In this document: positions 49,545-63,071 of the stretch, one piece after another
Numbering within the stretch: position 1 is the first letter of the stretch
Layout of the letters: every line of letters starts with the position of its first letter
Assembly: GCA_025594325.1 (NCBI GenBank)
Contig: JANHCV010000005.1
Span: forward strand, 2,135,501-2,199,500
Source of the DNA: Blastocladiella emersonii ATCC 22665
Lineage: Eukaryota > Blastocladiomycota > Blastocladiomycetes > Blastocladiales > Blastocladiaceae
DNA length: 64,000 nucleotides
Reading direction: 5' to 3'
Translations under genes and position numbers: made by a program
The notes under the pieces: generated by a model
Told to the model about the DNA's origin: nothing
Database searches by the model: none
What the model saw: only the letters and a program-made list of their open reading frames with translations

Positions 49545-50669
49545 ACCCTCCACGAATCACAATATGCGCGCAATGAATTGACCGATGATATGGCCGTACC
49601 AAACCAGCCACGTAGACAATTGTCATGGTAGTCGAACAAAACCATATTCAAATCTTGGACTACCCGCTTGTCCAGCTAGCCAGGGACCCATAAATCACAG
49701 TATCGACCCAACTAAATATTTGACAGCAGAAAAATAGTAAACCAACCTCGTACAAAATTGTCATGGTACTCAAACAAAACCATATTCAAAACCTTGACTT
49801 CCCGCATATCCAGCTGGCCAGGGACCCATAAATCACAGTATGGAACCAACAAAGTATCTGACAACAGAAATATGGTAAAACAGCTACGCGGATAATTGTC
49901 ATGGTACTCAATCAAAACCATACTCAAACCTTTGCTTTCCTGCATGTCCAGCTGGCCACTGACCCATAAATCACAGTATCGGACCAAGAAAATATCTGAC
50001 CATGGAAATATAGTATACCAGCCACCTAGGTAATTGTCATGGCACTCAAACAAAACCATAGTCAAGTCTTTGACTATCCACATGTCCAGCTGATTGAGGA
50101 CCCATGAATCGTAACGTCAAAGCAACAATATATCTCACCATGGAAGTATAGTAAACCAGCCACTCTGGCAATTGTCATGGTACTCAAACAAAACCATACT
50201 CAAATCTATGACTTCCCACATGTCCAGCAGGTTGGACACCCATAAATCACAGTATCAAACCAACAAAATATCAGACCACAGGAGTATATAAAACCGACCA
50301 CGTAGGTAATTGTCTTGGTACTCAAACAAAACCATATTCAAATCTTTCAATTCCCGCTTGTCCAGCTAGCCAGGGACCCATAAATCACAGGATCACAGCA
50401 ACAAAGTATCTGACAACAGAAATATGGTACACCAGCCACGTAGATAATTGTCATGGTACTCAAACAAAACCATACTCAAATCTTCGAGTGCCCCATGTCC
50501 AGGTGGGCAAGGGCCTATAAATCACAGTATTGAACCAAGAAAATACCTGACGATCGGGATGTATCAAACCCGCCACGCTGATACTTGTCGTGGTACTCAA
50601 ACATAACCATACTCAGCCAAATCTTTGAATACCCTCACGTCCAGGTGGGCAAGGAACCAAAGCGCCAGA
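49545..50669. repeat. 138-bp satellite block 13
   Basis: Same eight monomers; A at the 18-equivalent site. Confidence 0.95.
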
Positions 50670-50777
50670 TATTCAAATCTACCGCTTTGTGCACACTCCA
50701 CTAGCCAACTCTTCGATCCACTAATTATGGAGCCCGTCGTCAAAGTACACTGTCCAATCAACTAAGTAAACAGCCAA

Positions 50778-50905
50778 CCTGCCAGCCTGCCAGCCTGCCA
50801 GCCTGCCAGCCTGCCAGCCTGCCAGCCTGCCAGCCTGCCAGCCTGCCAGCCTGCCAGCCTGCCAGCCTGCCAGCCTGCCAGCCTGCCAACCTGCCAACCT
50901 GCCAA
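50778..50905. repeat. CCTGCCAG minisatellite, 13 copies + 3 variants
   Basis: Longest allele, lying between two short-allele units. Confidence 0.97.
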
Positions 50906-52476
50906 CCTGCCGCCTTGCCTACCTGCTATCCGAACACCCACACCGCCTCGCAAGTCATTGGGGGCCCGCGCTCTCTGGTTGCCGTCCCAGCCAACAAAGG
51001 AATGAATGATGAGCCCTGGCAGCCTGGCAGCCTGCCACACTGACAGCCTGACTGACAGCGCCCACCCAGTAGATATTATCTATCTCGTAGGTAGTCTGGG
51101 AGGACTTCGTTAGTCAATACACGACCAGTCTCCTCCTGGCTGCCGGCTCTGCTGTCCACTCCAAGTCCTGCATGATGATGGGCCAAGGAGGGTTCCGAGC
51201 AGCTCCTCTGTCTACCCGCGTGAAACCACTCACCCGCTGACGGATGTATACCACGCACCGTGCAGCGCGCACAGCACACAGCGCCCGACGCACCACGCGG
51301 TGCGCACACGGCGCAAACGGCCACCCTGGTGTCACACACACTCGCATGAACGGCAGGCATGCAAGGCGTCCGTCCTCAACTCAACAATGATTTATCATCC
51401 AGGCTTACTACTCGCTCCAACGGGTGCGCCTGCCTGCCCTCCCAGTGCCGTTGATTGATTGATGGGTGCGCCAGCCCCTGTTGCCAGCCACGTGGCAAGC
51501 AACACCTCAGCACCTGCGTCGCCCTGGCCACCGTCCGTACCTTGCAAACAGCGTAGCAGCCGTACTGCTTCACAGGGCTGCAGAGGGCTGGCTGCGGAGG
51601 GCTGAGGCGGCAGGGCTCCTCCTGCAGGAAGGAGACAGTGCTGGGGCCAAGGAGTGCTAGGGACGACAAACTGAATGGTGAATGACCAGACCAACACACC
51701 ACATGCTCCTGGCAGGAGTGCGTGTGGGCGTGCGGGCCCGTGTCCGTGCGTGCCTGTGTCTGTGCGTGCCTGGATTAGACCTCCATCACAAGCGCCAAGT
51801 GACCAAGTGACCAAGTGACAAAGTGACCAAGGTGACCAAGGTGACCAAGGTGACCAAGGTGACCAGGGTGACCAAGGTGACCAAGTGACACACAAGCACC
51901 AAGCTAGGGTGGCCGGGCGGCCATGGACCGTACTGCATGGGTACCATTACCGTGGACTGGCCGCGGCCATTTATTGCAGCACAGCCCTGCCTGGCTCAGG
52001 ACGCGGCGGGCGTGGGAGGCGGGCAGGGTAGATAGGTAGCAGCAGCAGGACCTGGCTAGCTGGCTGTCAAACAACACGAGTGAAGGGGTGCGTGAGGGAG
52101 GGTGTGTTGAACGAATGGATGGGTGGATGCAGGCAGACCTTCATACGTGTCGTGCGTGATGAGGATTGGTTGGCCACCATCCACCAACGCCATGGCATGG
52201 CTGCGGGTGTCGCTGCGTGCGCCTTGGCGGGTGGTGGTGTTGGTGGGTGGTGTTGGTGGGTGCTGTGGTGGTAGTGGAGCTAAAGTGGTGTTGTGGGGCT
52301 CCTGGGGTCCCCTTCCCTTCCTGTCTGGCCTAGGTGGGTGGGTGGGCGGACGTAGCGCGCATGCGGGCGGGCAAGGTAGGAACGTTGCTCACGCAATGGA
52401 TCATGTATTTTATGGAACGTAGTCTGCACAGCAGAGAGGGGGATGTCCGGCCCAATCGGACCCTCCACGAATCACA

Positions 52477-53726
52477 CCGCGCCGCCGCCTCTGTTGCCGC
52501 CGCGGCCGCCGCTAAACGACCAATCGAATCTTCTACTACACCACCAACACCACCACCACCACCCGCTACGCTTTCTCCTGTCCATGGCGAGGACCTCAGC
52601 ACTCCCGGCTACGCCATGGTCGGCGAGTCCGTTGCTGGCGCGACGCGGTCCCTTGCCTCGTTCGGCCGTCGCCTCCTCGCCTCCATCTGGCGCGACCCCG
52701 CCGCTCTGTCTCGCCTCGCCGGCTGCGTTGTACGCGCCCGCGACGTCGCCTTCGCCTCCCGCTCACTCCAACTCGACCGCGACCTCGCTCGACCCGTCCT
52801 CGCGGCCATCACGTCCGTCGCCTCCCGATCCCTCTGGCGCGGCGCCTGGCTCTCTCACTCCGCTGGCTGCGCCGAGGCCGACCCACTCGATTCTTCTGAA
52901 GCTCCGCCGCGCGAGCCGCGTGAGCGGGCCCGCCGCCCATTTGGCCAGCCCATTGCCACACTCAAGTTCATCAACCGCCACCACTACTGCTCTCGCTGTC
53001 TGAGCTCGCTCCATTCCCACGTCCCCAACCCGTCTGGGCGTGAAGAAGACCCGCCAGTGTGCCCGCCGTCCACCGCGGCCCAAGCGGCTCTTGTTGCAGA
53101 TCCCTCCGTCCGACTTTGGCTGCTCGGTTCCCCAAGGCACATTCGGTGATGTGACTAGACCAAGGATCGGCGCAGTCGACGCAAGTCCAGTAGCACCAGG
53201 TGTTTGCGCGCGGTACTGACCCATCCACTTTCTCTCGTTCTGACGACGATGAAACGCATGATCCGCCACTGAATGGCGCTGACGCACAAAAGAAAACGAA
53301 GGAGAAAAACAAAAAGAAAAGAAACGCAAAAAGAAGAATGTCCGCACAAAAAGATGGAAAAACATCTGACGAACCTCACAGGCCATGCCCAAGACCACAG
53401 CACTGCCACTGGTCCATTGGCATGTCCTCGCGCTCTAGTTGGTCACGCCAGCTTGTCTCTCTGCTCGGTCTCTCTTTACTGCGTTTCGTTCGCTCTCTTA
53501 GCTCGCTGCTCGAGCTCGCTCTCTCTTCGCCTCGTTCGCCCATCTCTCTCGTACTCCCCTCTCCTCCCACAATTCTTCCCCCTATGCTCCTCGACGTGCA
53601 CGGTCCGGGCTTGTCGTACTGCGGCTTGCCCACAAAAGGGCTGCTGCCCGTTGCACAGTGGATATTCTGCTTGCAGTTCACAACCGCTGTTAAGGAATAA
53701 ATGCATTGGTTCCAAAAAAAAAAGAA
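52477..53726 (+). mobile_element. Retrocopy, unit 13
   Basis: Same flanks, A10 tail. Confidence 0.85.
52616..53149 (+). CDS. Unknown 177-residue retrocopy ORF, unit 13
   Basis: Translation identical to unit 1. Confidence 0.4.
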   Translation: MVGESVAGATRSLASFGRRLLASIWRDPAALSRLAGCVVRARDVAFASRSLQLDRDLARPVLAAITSVASRSLWRGAWLSHSAGCAEADPLDSSEAPPREPRERARRPFGQPIATLKFINRHHYCSRCLSSLHSHVPNPSGREEDPPVCPPSTAAQAALVADPSVRLWLLGSPRHIR

Positions 53727-54851
53727 ACCCTCCACGAATCACAATATGCACGCAATGAATTGACCGATGATATGGCCGTACCAAACCAGCCACGTAGACA
53801 ATTGTCATGGTAGTCGAACAAAACCATATTCAAATCTTGGACTACCCGCTTGTCCAGCTAGCCAGGGACCCATAAATCACAGTATCGACCCAACTAAATA
53901 TTTGACAGCAGAAAAATAGTAAACCAACCTCGTACAAAATTGTCATGGTACTCAAACAAAACCATATTCAAAACCTTGACTTCCCGCATATCCAGCTGGC
54001 CAGGGACCCATAAATCACAGTATGGAACCAACAAAGTATCTGACAACAGAAATATGGTAAAACAGCTACGCGGATAATTGTCATGGTACTCAATCAAAAC
54101 CATACTCAAACCTTTGCTTTCCTGCATGTCCAGCTGGCCACTGACCCATAAATCACAGTATCGGACCAAGAAAATATCTGACCATGGAAATATAGTATAC
54201 CAGCCACCTAGGTAATTGTCATGGCACTCAAACAAAACCATAGTCAAGTCTTTGACTATCCACATGTCCAGCTGATTGAGGACCCATGAATCGTAACGTC
54301 AAAGCAACAATATATCTCACCATGGAAGTATAGTAAACCAGCCACTCTGGCAATTGTCATGGTACTCAAACAAAACCATACTCAAATCTATGACTTCCCA
54401 CATGTCCAGCAGGTTGGACACCCATAAATCACAGTATCAAACCAACAAAATATCAGACCACAGGAGTATATAAAACCGACCACGTAGGTAATTGTCTTGG
54501 TACTCAAACAAAACCATATTCAAATCTTTCAATTCCCGCTTGTCCAGCTAGCCAGGGACCCATAAATCACAGGATCACAGCAACAAAGTATCTGACAACA
54601 GAAATATGGTACACCAGCCACGTAGATAATTGTCATGGTACTCAAACAAAACCATACTCAAATCTTCGAGTGCCCCATGTCCAGGTGGGCAAGGGCCTAT
54701 AAATCACAGTATTGAACCAAGAAAATACCTGACGATCGGGATGTATCAAACCCGCCACGCTGATACTTGTCGTGGTACTCAAACATAACCATACTCAGCC
54801 AAATCTTTGAATACCCTCACGTCCAGGTGGGCAAGGAACCAAAGCGCCAGA
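53727..54851. repeat. 138-bp satellite block 14
   Basis: Same eight monomers; A at both the 3997- and 18-equivalent sites. Confidence 0.95.
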
Positions 54852-54959
54852 TATTCAAATCTACCGCTTTGTGCACACTCCACTAGCCAACTCTTCGATC
54901 CACTAATTATGGAGCCCGTCGTCAAAGTACACTGTCCAATCAACTAAGTAAACAGCCAA

Positions 54960-55015
54960 CCTGCCAGCCTGCCAGCCTGCCAGCCTGCCAGCCTGCCAAC
55001 CTGCCAACCTGCCAA
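54960..55015. repeat. CCTGCCAG minisatellite, 4 copies + 3 variants
   Basis: Short allele. Confidence 0.97.
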
Positions 55016-56586
55016 CCTGCCGCCTTGCCTACCTGCTATCCGAACACCCACACCGCCTCGCAAGTCATTGGGGGCCCGCGCTCTCTGGTTGCCGTCCCAG
55101 CCAACAAAGGAATGAATGATGAGCCCTGGCAGCCTGGCAGCCTGCCACACTGACAGCCTGACTGACAGCGCCCACCCAGTAGATATTATCTATCTCGTAG
55201 GTAGTCTGGGAGGACTTCGTTAGTCAATACACGACCAGTCTCCTCCTGGCTGCCGGCTCTGCTGTCCACTCCAAGTCCTGCATGATGATGGGCCAAGGAG
55301 GGTTCCGAGCAGCTCCTCTGTCTACCCGCGTGAAACCACTCACCCGCTGACGGATGTATACCACGCACCGTGCAGCGCGCACAGCACACAGCGCCCGACG
55401 CACCACGCGGTGCGCACACGGCGCAAACGGCCACCCTGGTGTCACACACACTCGCATGAACGGCAGGCATGCAAGGCGTCCGTCCTCAACTCAACAATGA
55501 TTTATCATCCAGGCTTACTACTCGCTCCAACGGGTGCGCCTGCCTGCCCTCCCAGTGCCGTTGATTGATTGATGGGTGCGCCAGCCCCTGTTGCCAGCCA
55601 CGTGGCAAGCAACACCTCAGCACCTGCGTCGCCCTGGCCACCGTCCGTACCTTGCAAACAGCGTAGCAGCCGTACTGCTTCACAGGGCTGCAGAGGGCTG
55701 GCTGCGGAGGGCTGAGGCGGCAGGGCTCCTCCTGCAGGAAGGAGACAGTGCTGGGGCCAAGGAGTGCTAGGGACGACAAACTGAATGGTGAATGACCAGA
55801 CCAACACACCACATGCTCCTGGCAGGAGTGCGTGTGGGCGTGCGGGCCCGTGTCCGTGCGTGCCTGTGTCTGTGCGTGCCTGGATTAGACCTCCATCACA
55901 AGCGCCAAGTGACCAAGTGACCAAGTGACAAAGTGACCAAGGTGACCAAGGTGACCAAGGTGACCAAGGTGACCAGGGTGACCAAGGTGACCAAGTGACA
56001 CACAAGCACCAAGCTAGGGTGGCCGGGCGGCCATGGACCGTACTGCATGGGTACCATTACCGTGGACTGGCCGCGGCCATTTATTGCAGCACAGCCCTGC
56101 CTGGCTCAGGACGCGGCGGGCGTGGGAGGCGGGCAGGGTAGATAGGTAGCAGCAGCAGGACCTGGCTAGCTGGCTGTCAAACAACACGAGTGAAGGGGTG
56201 CGTGAGGGAGGGTGTGTTGAACGAATGGATGGGTGGATGCAGGCAGACCTTCATACGTGTCGTGCGTGATGAGGATTGGTTGGCCACCATCCACCAACGC
56301 CATGGCATGGCTGCGGGTGTCGCTGCGTGCGCCTTGGCGGGTGGTGGTGTTGGTGGGTGGTGTTGGTGGGTGCTGTGGTGGTAGTGGAGCTAAAGTGGTG
56401 TTGTGGGGCTCCTGGGGTCCCCTTCCCTTCCTGTCTGGCCTAGGTGGGTGGGTGGGCGGACGTAGCGCGCATGCGGGCGGGCAAGGTAGGAACGTTGCTC
56501 ACGCAATGGATCATGTATTTTATGGAACGTAGTCTGCACAGCAGAGAGGGGGATGTCCGGCCCAATCGGACCCTCCACGAATCACA

Positions 56587-57836
56587 CCGCGCCGCCGCCT
56601 CTGTTGCCGCCGCGGCCGCCGCTAAACGACCAATCGAATCTTCTACTACACCACCAACACCACCACCACCACCCGCTACGCTTTCTCCTGTCCATGGCGA
56701 GGACCTCAGCACTCCCGGCTACGCCATGGTCGGCGAGTCCGTTGCTGGCGCGACGCGGTCCCTTGCCTCGTTCGGCCGTCGCCTCCTCGCCTCCATCTGG
56801 CGCGACCCCGCCGCTCTGTCTCGCCTCGCCGGCTGCGTTGTACGCGCCCGCGACGTCGCCTTCGCCTCCCGCTCACTCCAACTCGACCGCGACCTCGCTC
56901 GACCCGTCCTCGCGGCCATCACGTCCGTCGCCTCCCGATCCCTCTGGCGCGGCGCCTGGCTCTCTCACTCCGCTGGCTGCGCCGAGGCCGACCCACTCGA
57001 TTCTTCTGAAGCTCCGCCGCGCGAGCCGCGTGAGCGGGCCCGCCGCCCATTTGGCCAGCCCATTGCCACACTCAAGTTCATCAACCGCCACCACTACTGC
57101 TCTCGCTGTCTGAGCTCGCTCCATTCCCACGTCCCCAACCCGTCTGGGCGTGAAGAAGACCCGCCAGTGTGCCCGCCGTCCACCGCGGCCCAAGCGGCTC
57201 TTGTTGCAGATCCCTCCGTCCGACTTTGGCTGCTCGGTTCCCCAAGGCACATTCGGTGATGTGACTAGACCAAGGATCGGCGCAGTCGACGCAAGTCCAG
57301 TAGCACCAGGTGTTTGCGCGCGGTACTGACCCATCCACTTTCTCTCGTTCTGACGACGATGAAACGCATGATCCGCCACTGAATGGCGCTGACGCACAAA
57401 AGAAAACGAAGGAGAAAAACAAAAAGAAAAGAAACGCAAAAAGAAGAATGTCCGCACAAAAAGATGGAAAAACATCTGACGAACCTCACAGGCCATGCCC
57501 AAGACCACAGCACTGCCACTGGTCCATTGGCATGTCCTCGCGCTCTAGTTGGTCACGCCAGCTTGTCTCTCTGCTCGGTCTCTCTTTACTGCGTTTCGTT
57601 CGCTCTCTTAGCTCGCTGCTCGAGCTCGCTCTCTCTTCGCCTCGTTCGCCCATCTCTCTCGTACTCCCCTCTCCTCCCACAATTCTTCCCCCTATGCTCC
57701 TCGACGTGCACGGTCCGGGCTTGTCGTACTGCGGCTTGCCCACAAAAGGGCTGCTGCCCGTTGCACAGTGGATATTCTGCTTGCAGTTCACAACCGCTGT
57801 TAAGGAATAAATGCATTGGTTCCAAAAAAAAAAGAA
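56587..57836 (+). mobile_element. Retrocopy, unit 14
   Basis: Same flanks, A10 tail. Confidence 0.85.
56726..57259 (+). CDS. Unknown 177-residue retrocopy ORF, unit 14
   Basis: Translation identical to unit 1. Confidence 0.4.
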   Translation: MVGESVAGATRSLASFGRRLLASIWRDPAALSRLAGCVVRARDVAFASRSLQLDRDLARPVLAAITSVASRSLWRGAWLSHSAGCAEADPLDSSEAPPREPRERARRPFGQPIATLKFINRHHYCSRCLSSLHSHVPNPSGREEDPPVCPPSTAAQAALVADPSVRLWLLGSPRHIR

Positions 57837-58961
57837 ACCCTCCACGAATCACAATATGCACGCAATGAATTGACCGATGATATGGCCGTACCAAACCAGC
57901 CACGTAGACAATTGTCATGGTAGTCGAACAAAACCATATTCAAATCTTGGACTACCCGCTTGTCCAGCTAGCCAGGGACCCATAAATCACAGTATCGACC
58001 CAACTAAATATTTGACAGCAGAAATATAGTAAACCAACCTCGTACAAAATTGTCATGGTACTCAAACAAAACCATATTCAAAACCTTGACTTCCCGCATA
58101 TCCAGCTGGCCAGGGACCCATAAATCACAGTATGGAACCAACAAAGTATCTGACAACAGAAATATGGTAAAACAGCTACGCGGATAATTGTCATGGTACT
58201 CAATCAAAACCATACTCAAACCTTTGCTTTCCTGCATGTCCAGCTGGCCACTGACCCATAAATCACAGTATCGGACCAAGAAAATATCTGACCATGGAAA
58301 TATAGTATACCAGCCACCTAGGTAATTGTCATGGCACTCAAACAAAACCATAGTCAAGTCTTTGACTATCCACATGTCCAGCTGATTGAGGACCCATGAA
58401 TCGTAACGTCAAAGCAACAATATATCTCACCATGGAAGTATAGTAAACCAGCCACTCTGGCAATTGTCATGGTACTCAAACAAAACCATACTCAAATCTA
58501 TGACTTCCCACATGTCCAGCAGGTTGGACACCCATAAATCACAGTATCAAACCAACAAAATATCAGACCACAGGAGTATATAAAACCGACCACGTAGGTA
58601 ATTGTCTTGGTACTCAAACAAAACCATATTCAAATCTTTCAATTCCCGCTTGTCCAGCTAGCCAGGGACCCATAAATCACAGGATCACAGCAACAAAGTA
58701 TCTGACAACAGAAATATGGTACACCAGCCACGTAGATAATTGTCATGGTACTCAAACAAAACCATACTCAAATCTTCGAGTGCCCCATGTCCAGGTGGGC
58801 AAGGGCCTATAAATCACAGTATTGAACCAAGAAAATACCTGACGATCGGGATGTATCAAACCCGCCACGCTGATACTTGTCGTGGTACTCAAACATAACC
58901 ATACTCAGCCAAATCTTTGAATACCCTCACGTCCAGGTGGGCAAGGAACCAAAGCGCCAGA
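57837..58961. repeat. 138-bp satellite block 15
   Basis: Same eight monomers; A at the 3997-equivalent and T at the 18-equivalent site. Confidence 0.95.
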
Positions 58962-59069
58962 TATTCAAATCTACCGCTTTGTGCACACTCCACTAGCCAA
59001 CTCTTCGATCCACTAATTATGGAGCCCGTCGTCAAAGTACACTGTCCAATCAACTAAGTAAACAGCCAA

Positions 59070-59125
59070 CCTGCCAGCCTGCCAGCCTGCCAGCCTGCCA
59101 GCCTGCCAACCTGCCAACCTGCCAA
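59070..59125. repeat. CCTGCCAG minisatellite, 4 copies + 3 variants
   Basis: Short allele. Confidence 0.97.
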
Positions 59126-60696
59126 CCTGCCGCCTTGCCTACCTGCTATCCGAACACCCACACCGCCTCGCAAGTCATTGGGGGCCCGCGCTCTCTGGTT
59201 GCCGTCCCAGCCAACAAAGGAATGAATGATGAGCCCTGGCAGCCTGGCAGCCTGCCACACTGACAGCCTGACTGACAGCGCCCACCCAGTAGATATTATC
59301 TATCTCGTAGGTAGTCTGGGAGGACTTCGTTAGTCAATACACGACCAGTCTCCTCCTGGCTGCCGGCTCTGCTGTCCACTCCAAGTCCTGCATGATGATG
59401 GGCCAAGGAGGGTTCCGAGCAGCTCCTCTGTCTACCCGCGTGAAACCACTCACCCGCTGACGGATGTATACCACGCACCGTGCAGCGCGCACAGCACACA
59501 GCGCCCGACGTACCACGCGGTGCGCACACGGCGCAAACGGCCACCCTGGTGTCACACACACTCGCATGAACGGCAGGCATGCAAGGCGTCCGTCCTCAAC
59601 TCAACAATGATTTATCATCCAGGCTTACTACTCGCTCCAACGGGTGCGCCTGCCTGCCCTCCCAGTGCCGTTGATTGATTGATGGGTGCGCCAGCCCCTG
59701 TTGCCAGCCACGTGGCAAGCAACACCTCAGCACCTGCGTCGCCCTGGCCACCGTCCGTACCTTGCAAACAGCGTAGCAGCCGTACTGCTTCACAGGGCTG
59801 CAGAGGGCTGGCTGCGGAGGGCTGAGGCGGCAGGGCTCCTCCTGCAGGAAGGAGACAGTGCTGGGGCCAAGGAGTGCTAGGGACGACAAACTGAATGGTG
59901 AATGACCAGACCAACACACCACATGCTCCTGGCAGGAGTGCGTGTGGGCGTGCGGGCCCGTGTCCGTGCGTGCCTGTGTCTGTGCGTGCCTGGATTAGAC
60001 CTCCATCACAAGCGCCAAGTGACCAAGTGACCAAGTGACAAAGTGACCAAGGTGACCAAGGTGACCAAGGTGACCAAGGTGACCAGGGTGACCAAGGTGA
60101 CCAAGTGACACACAAGCACCAAGCTAGGGTGGCCGGGCGGCCATGGACCGTACTGCATGGGTACCATTACCGTGGACTGGCCGCGGCCATTTATTGCAGC
60201 ACAGCCCTGCCTGGCTCAGGACGCGGCGGGCGTGGGAGGCGGGCAGGGTAGATAGGTAGCAGCAGCAGGACCTGGCTAGCTGGCTGTCAAACAACACGAG
60301 TGAAGGGGTGCGTGAGGGAGGGTGTGTTGAACGAATGGATGGGTGGATGCAGGCAGACCTTCATACGTGTCGTGCGTGATGAGGATTGGTTGGCCACCAT
60401 CCACCAACGCCATGGCATGGCTGCGGGTGTCGCTGCGTGCGCCTTGGCGGGTGGTGGTGTTGGTGGGTGGTGTTGGTGGGTGCTGTGGTGGTAGTGGAGC
60501 TAAAGTGGTGTTGTGGGGCTCCTGGGGTCCCCTTCCCTTCCTGTCTGGCCTAGGTGGGTGGGTGGGCGGACGTAGCGCGCATGCGGGCGGGCAAGGTAGG
60601 AACGTTGCTCACGCAATGGATCATGTATTTTATGGAACGTAGTCTGCACAGCAGAGAGGGGGATGTCCGGCCCAATCGGACCCTCCACGAATCACA

Positions 60697-61946
60697 CCGC
60701 GCCGCCGCCTCTGTTGCCGCCGCGGCCGCCGCTAAACGACCAATCGAATCTTCTACTACACCACCAACACCACCACCACCACCCGCTACGCTTTCTCCTG
60801 TCCATGGCGAGGACCTCAGCACTCCCGGCTACGCCATGGTCGGCGAGTCCGTTGCTGGCGCGACGCGGTCCCTTGCCTCGTTCGGCCGTCGCCTCCTCGC
60901 CTCCATCTGGCGCGACCCCGCCGCTCTGTCTCGCCTCGCCGGCTGCGTTGTACGCGCCCGCGACGTCGCCTTCGCCTCCCGCTCACTCCAACTCGACCGC
61001 GACCTCGCTCGACCCGTCCTCGCGGCCATCACGTCCGTCGCCTCCCGATCCCTCTGGCGCGGCGCCTGGCTCTCTCACTCCGCTGGCTGCGCCGAGGCCG
61101 ACCCACTCGATTCTTCTGAAGCTCCGCCGCGCGAGCCGCGTGAGCGGGCCCGCCGCCCATTTGGCCAGCCCATTGCCACACTCAAGTTCATCAACCGCCA
61201 CCACTACTGCTCTCGCTGTCTGAGCTCGCTCCATTCCCACGTCCCCAACCCGTCTGGGCGTGAAGAAGACCCGCCAGTGTGCCCGCCGTCCACCGCGGCC
61301 CAAGCGGCTCTTGTTGCAGATCCCTCCGTCCGACTTTGGCTGCTCGGTTCCCCAAGGCACATTCGGTGATGTGACTAGACCAAGGATCGGCGCAGTCGAC
61401 GCAAGTCCAGTAGCACCAGGTGTTTGCGCGCGGTACTGACCCATCCACTTTCTCTCGTTCTGACGACGATGAAACGCATGATCCGCCACTGAATGGCGCT
61501 GACGCACAAAAGAAAACGAAGGAGAAAAACAAAAAGAAAAGAAACGCAAAAAGAAGAATGTCCGCACAAAAAGATGGAAAAACATCTGACGAACCTCACA
61601 GGCCATGCCCAAGACCACAGCACTGCCACTGGTCCATTGGCATGTCCTCGCGCTCTAGTTGGTCACGCCAGCTTGTCTCTCTGCTCGGTCTCTCTTTACT
61701 GCGTTTCGTTCGCTCTCTTAGCTCGCTGCTCGAGCTCGCTCTCTCTTCGCCTCGTTCGCCCATCTCTCTCGTACTCCCCTCTCCTCCCACAATTCTTCCC
61801 CCTATGCTCCTCGACGTGCACGGTCCGGGCTTGTCGTACTGCGGCTTGCCCACAAAAGGGCTGCTGCCCGTTGCACAGTGGATATTCTGCTTGCAGTTCA
61901 CAACCGCTGTTAAGGAATAAATGCATTGGTTCCAAAAAAAAAAGAA
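60697..61946 (+). mobile_element. Retrocopy, unit 15
   Basis: Same flanks, A10 tail; last complete copy before the window ends. Confidence 0.85.
60836..61369 (+). CDS. Unknown 177-residue retrocopy ORF, unit 15
   Basis: Translation identical to unit 1. Confidence 0.4.
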   Translation: MVGESVAGATRSLASFGRRLLASIWRDPAALSRLAGCVVRARDVAFASRSLQLDRDLARPVLAAITSVASRSLWRGAWLSHSAGCAEADPLDSSEAPPREPRERARRPFGQPIATLKFINRHHYCSRCLSSLHSHVPNPSGREEDPPVCPPSTAAQAALVADPSVRLWLLGSPRHIR

Positions 61947-63071
61947 ACCCTCCACGAATCACAATATGCACGCAATGAATTGACCGATGATATGGCCGTA
62001 CCAAACCAGCCACGTAGACAATTGTCATGGTAGTCGAACAAAACCATATTCAAATCTTGGACTACCCGCTTGTCCAGCTAGCCAGGGACCCATAAATCAC
62101 AGTATCGACCCAACTAAATATTTGACAGCAGAAAAATAGTAAACCAACCTCGTACAAAATTGTCATGGTACTCAAACAAAACCATATTCAAAACCTTGAC
62201 TTCCCGCATATCCAGCTGGCCAGGGACCCATAAATCACAGTATGGAACCAACAAAGTATCTGACAACAGAAATATGGTAAAACAGCTACGCGGATAATTG
62301 TCATGGTACTCAATCAAAACCATACTCAAACCTTTGCTTTCCTGCATGTCCAGCTGGCCACTGACCCATAAATCACAGTATCGGACCAAGAAAATATCTG
62401 ACCATGGAAATATAGTATACCAGCCACCTAGGTAATTGTCATGGCACTCAAACAAAACCATAGTCAAGTCTTTGACTATCCACATGTCCAGCTGATTGAG
62501 GACCCATGAATCGTAACGTCAAAGCAACAATATATCTCACCATGGAAGTATAGTAAACCAGCCACTCTGGCAATTGTCATGGTACTCAAACAAAACCATA
62601 CTCAAATCTATGACTTCCCACATGTCCAGCAGGTTGGACACCCATAAATCACAGTATCAAACCAACAAAATATCAGACCACAGGAGTATATAAAAGCGAC
62701 CACGTAGGTAATTGTCTTGGTACTCAAACAAAACCATATTCAAATCTTTCAATTCCCGCTTGTCCAGCTAGCCAGGGACCCATAAATCACAGGATCACAG
62801 CAACAAAGTATCTGACAACAGAAATATGGTACACCAGCCACGTAGATAATTGTCATGGTACTCAAACAAAACCATACTCAAATCTTCGAGTGCCCCATGT
62901 CCAGGTGGGCAAGGGCCTATAAATCACAGTATTGAACCAAGAAAATACCTGACGATCGGGATGTATCAAACCCGCCACGCTGATACTTGTCGTGGTACTC
63001 AAACATAACCATACTCAGCCAAATCTTTGAATACCCTCACGTCCAGGTGGGCAAGGAACCAAAGCGCCAGA
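61947..63071. repeat. 138-bp satellite block 16
   Basis: Same eight monomers; A, A and G at the three variable positions, a combination not seen in any other block. Confidence 0.95.

Larger units (their letters stand above)
45606..49715. repeat. Macrosatellite unit 12 (4110 bp)
   Basis: 4 CCTGCCAG copies and an A10 tail but G at the 3997-equivalent site. All other A10 units have A there, so this unit is a recombinant or an independent loss of one A. Confidence 0.97.
49716..53897. repeat. Macrosatellite unit 13 (4182 bp, longest)
   Basis: 13 CCTGCCAG copies (the maximum here), A10 tail; A/C/A at the shared sites. Flanked by 4-copy units on both sides. Confidence 0.97.
53898..58007. repeat. 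Macrosatellite unit 14 (4110 bp)
   Basis: 4 CCTGCCAG copies, A10 tail; same point haplotype as unit 13 (A/C/A), so the two differ only by nine 8-mers (72 bp). Confidence 0.97.
58008..62117. repeat. Macrosatellite unit 15 (4110 bp)
   Basis: 4 CCTGCCAG copies, A10 tail; T at the 18-equivalent site. Private C-to-T at 59511, which weakens a small GC hairpin (unit 1 equivalent 1534-1549). Confidence 0.97.
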
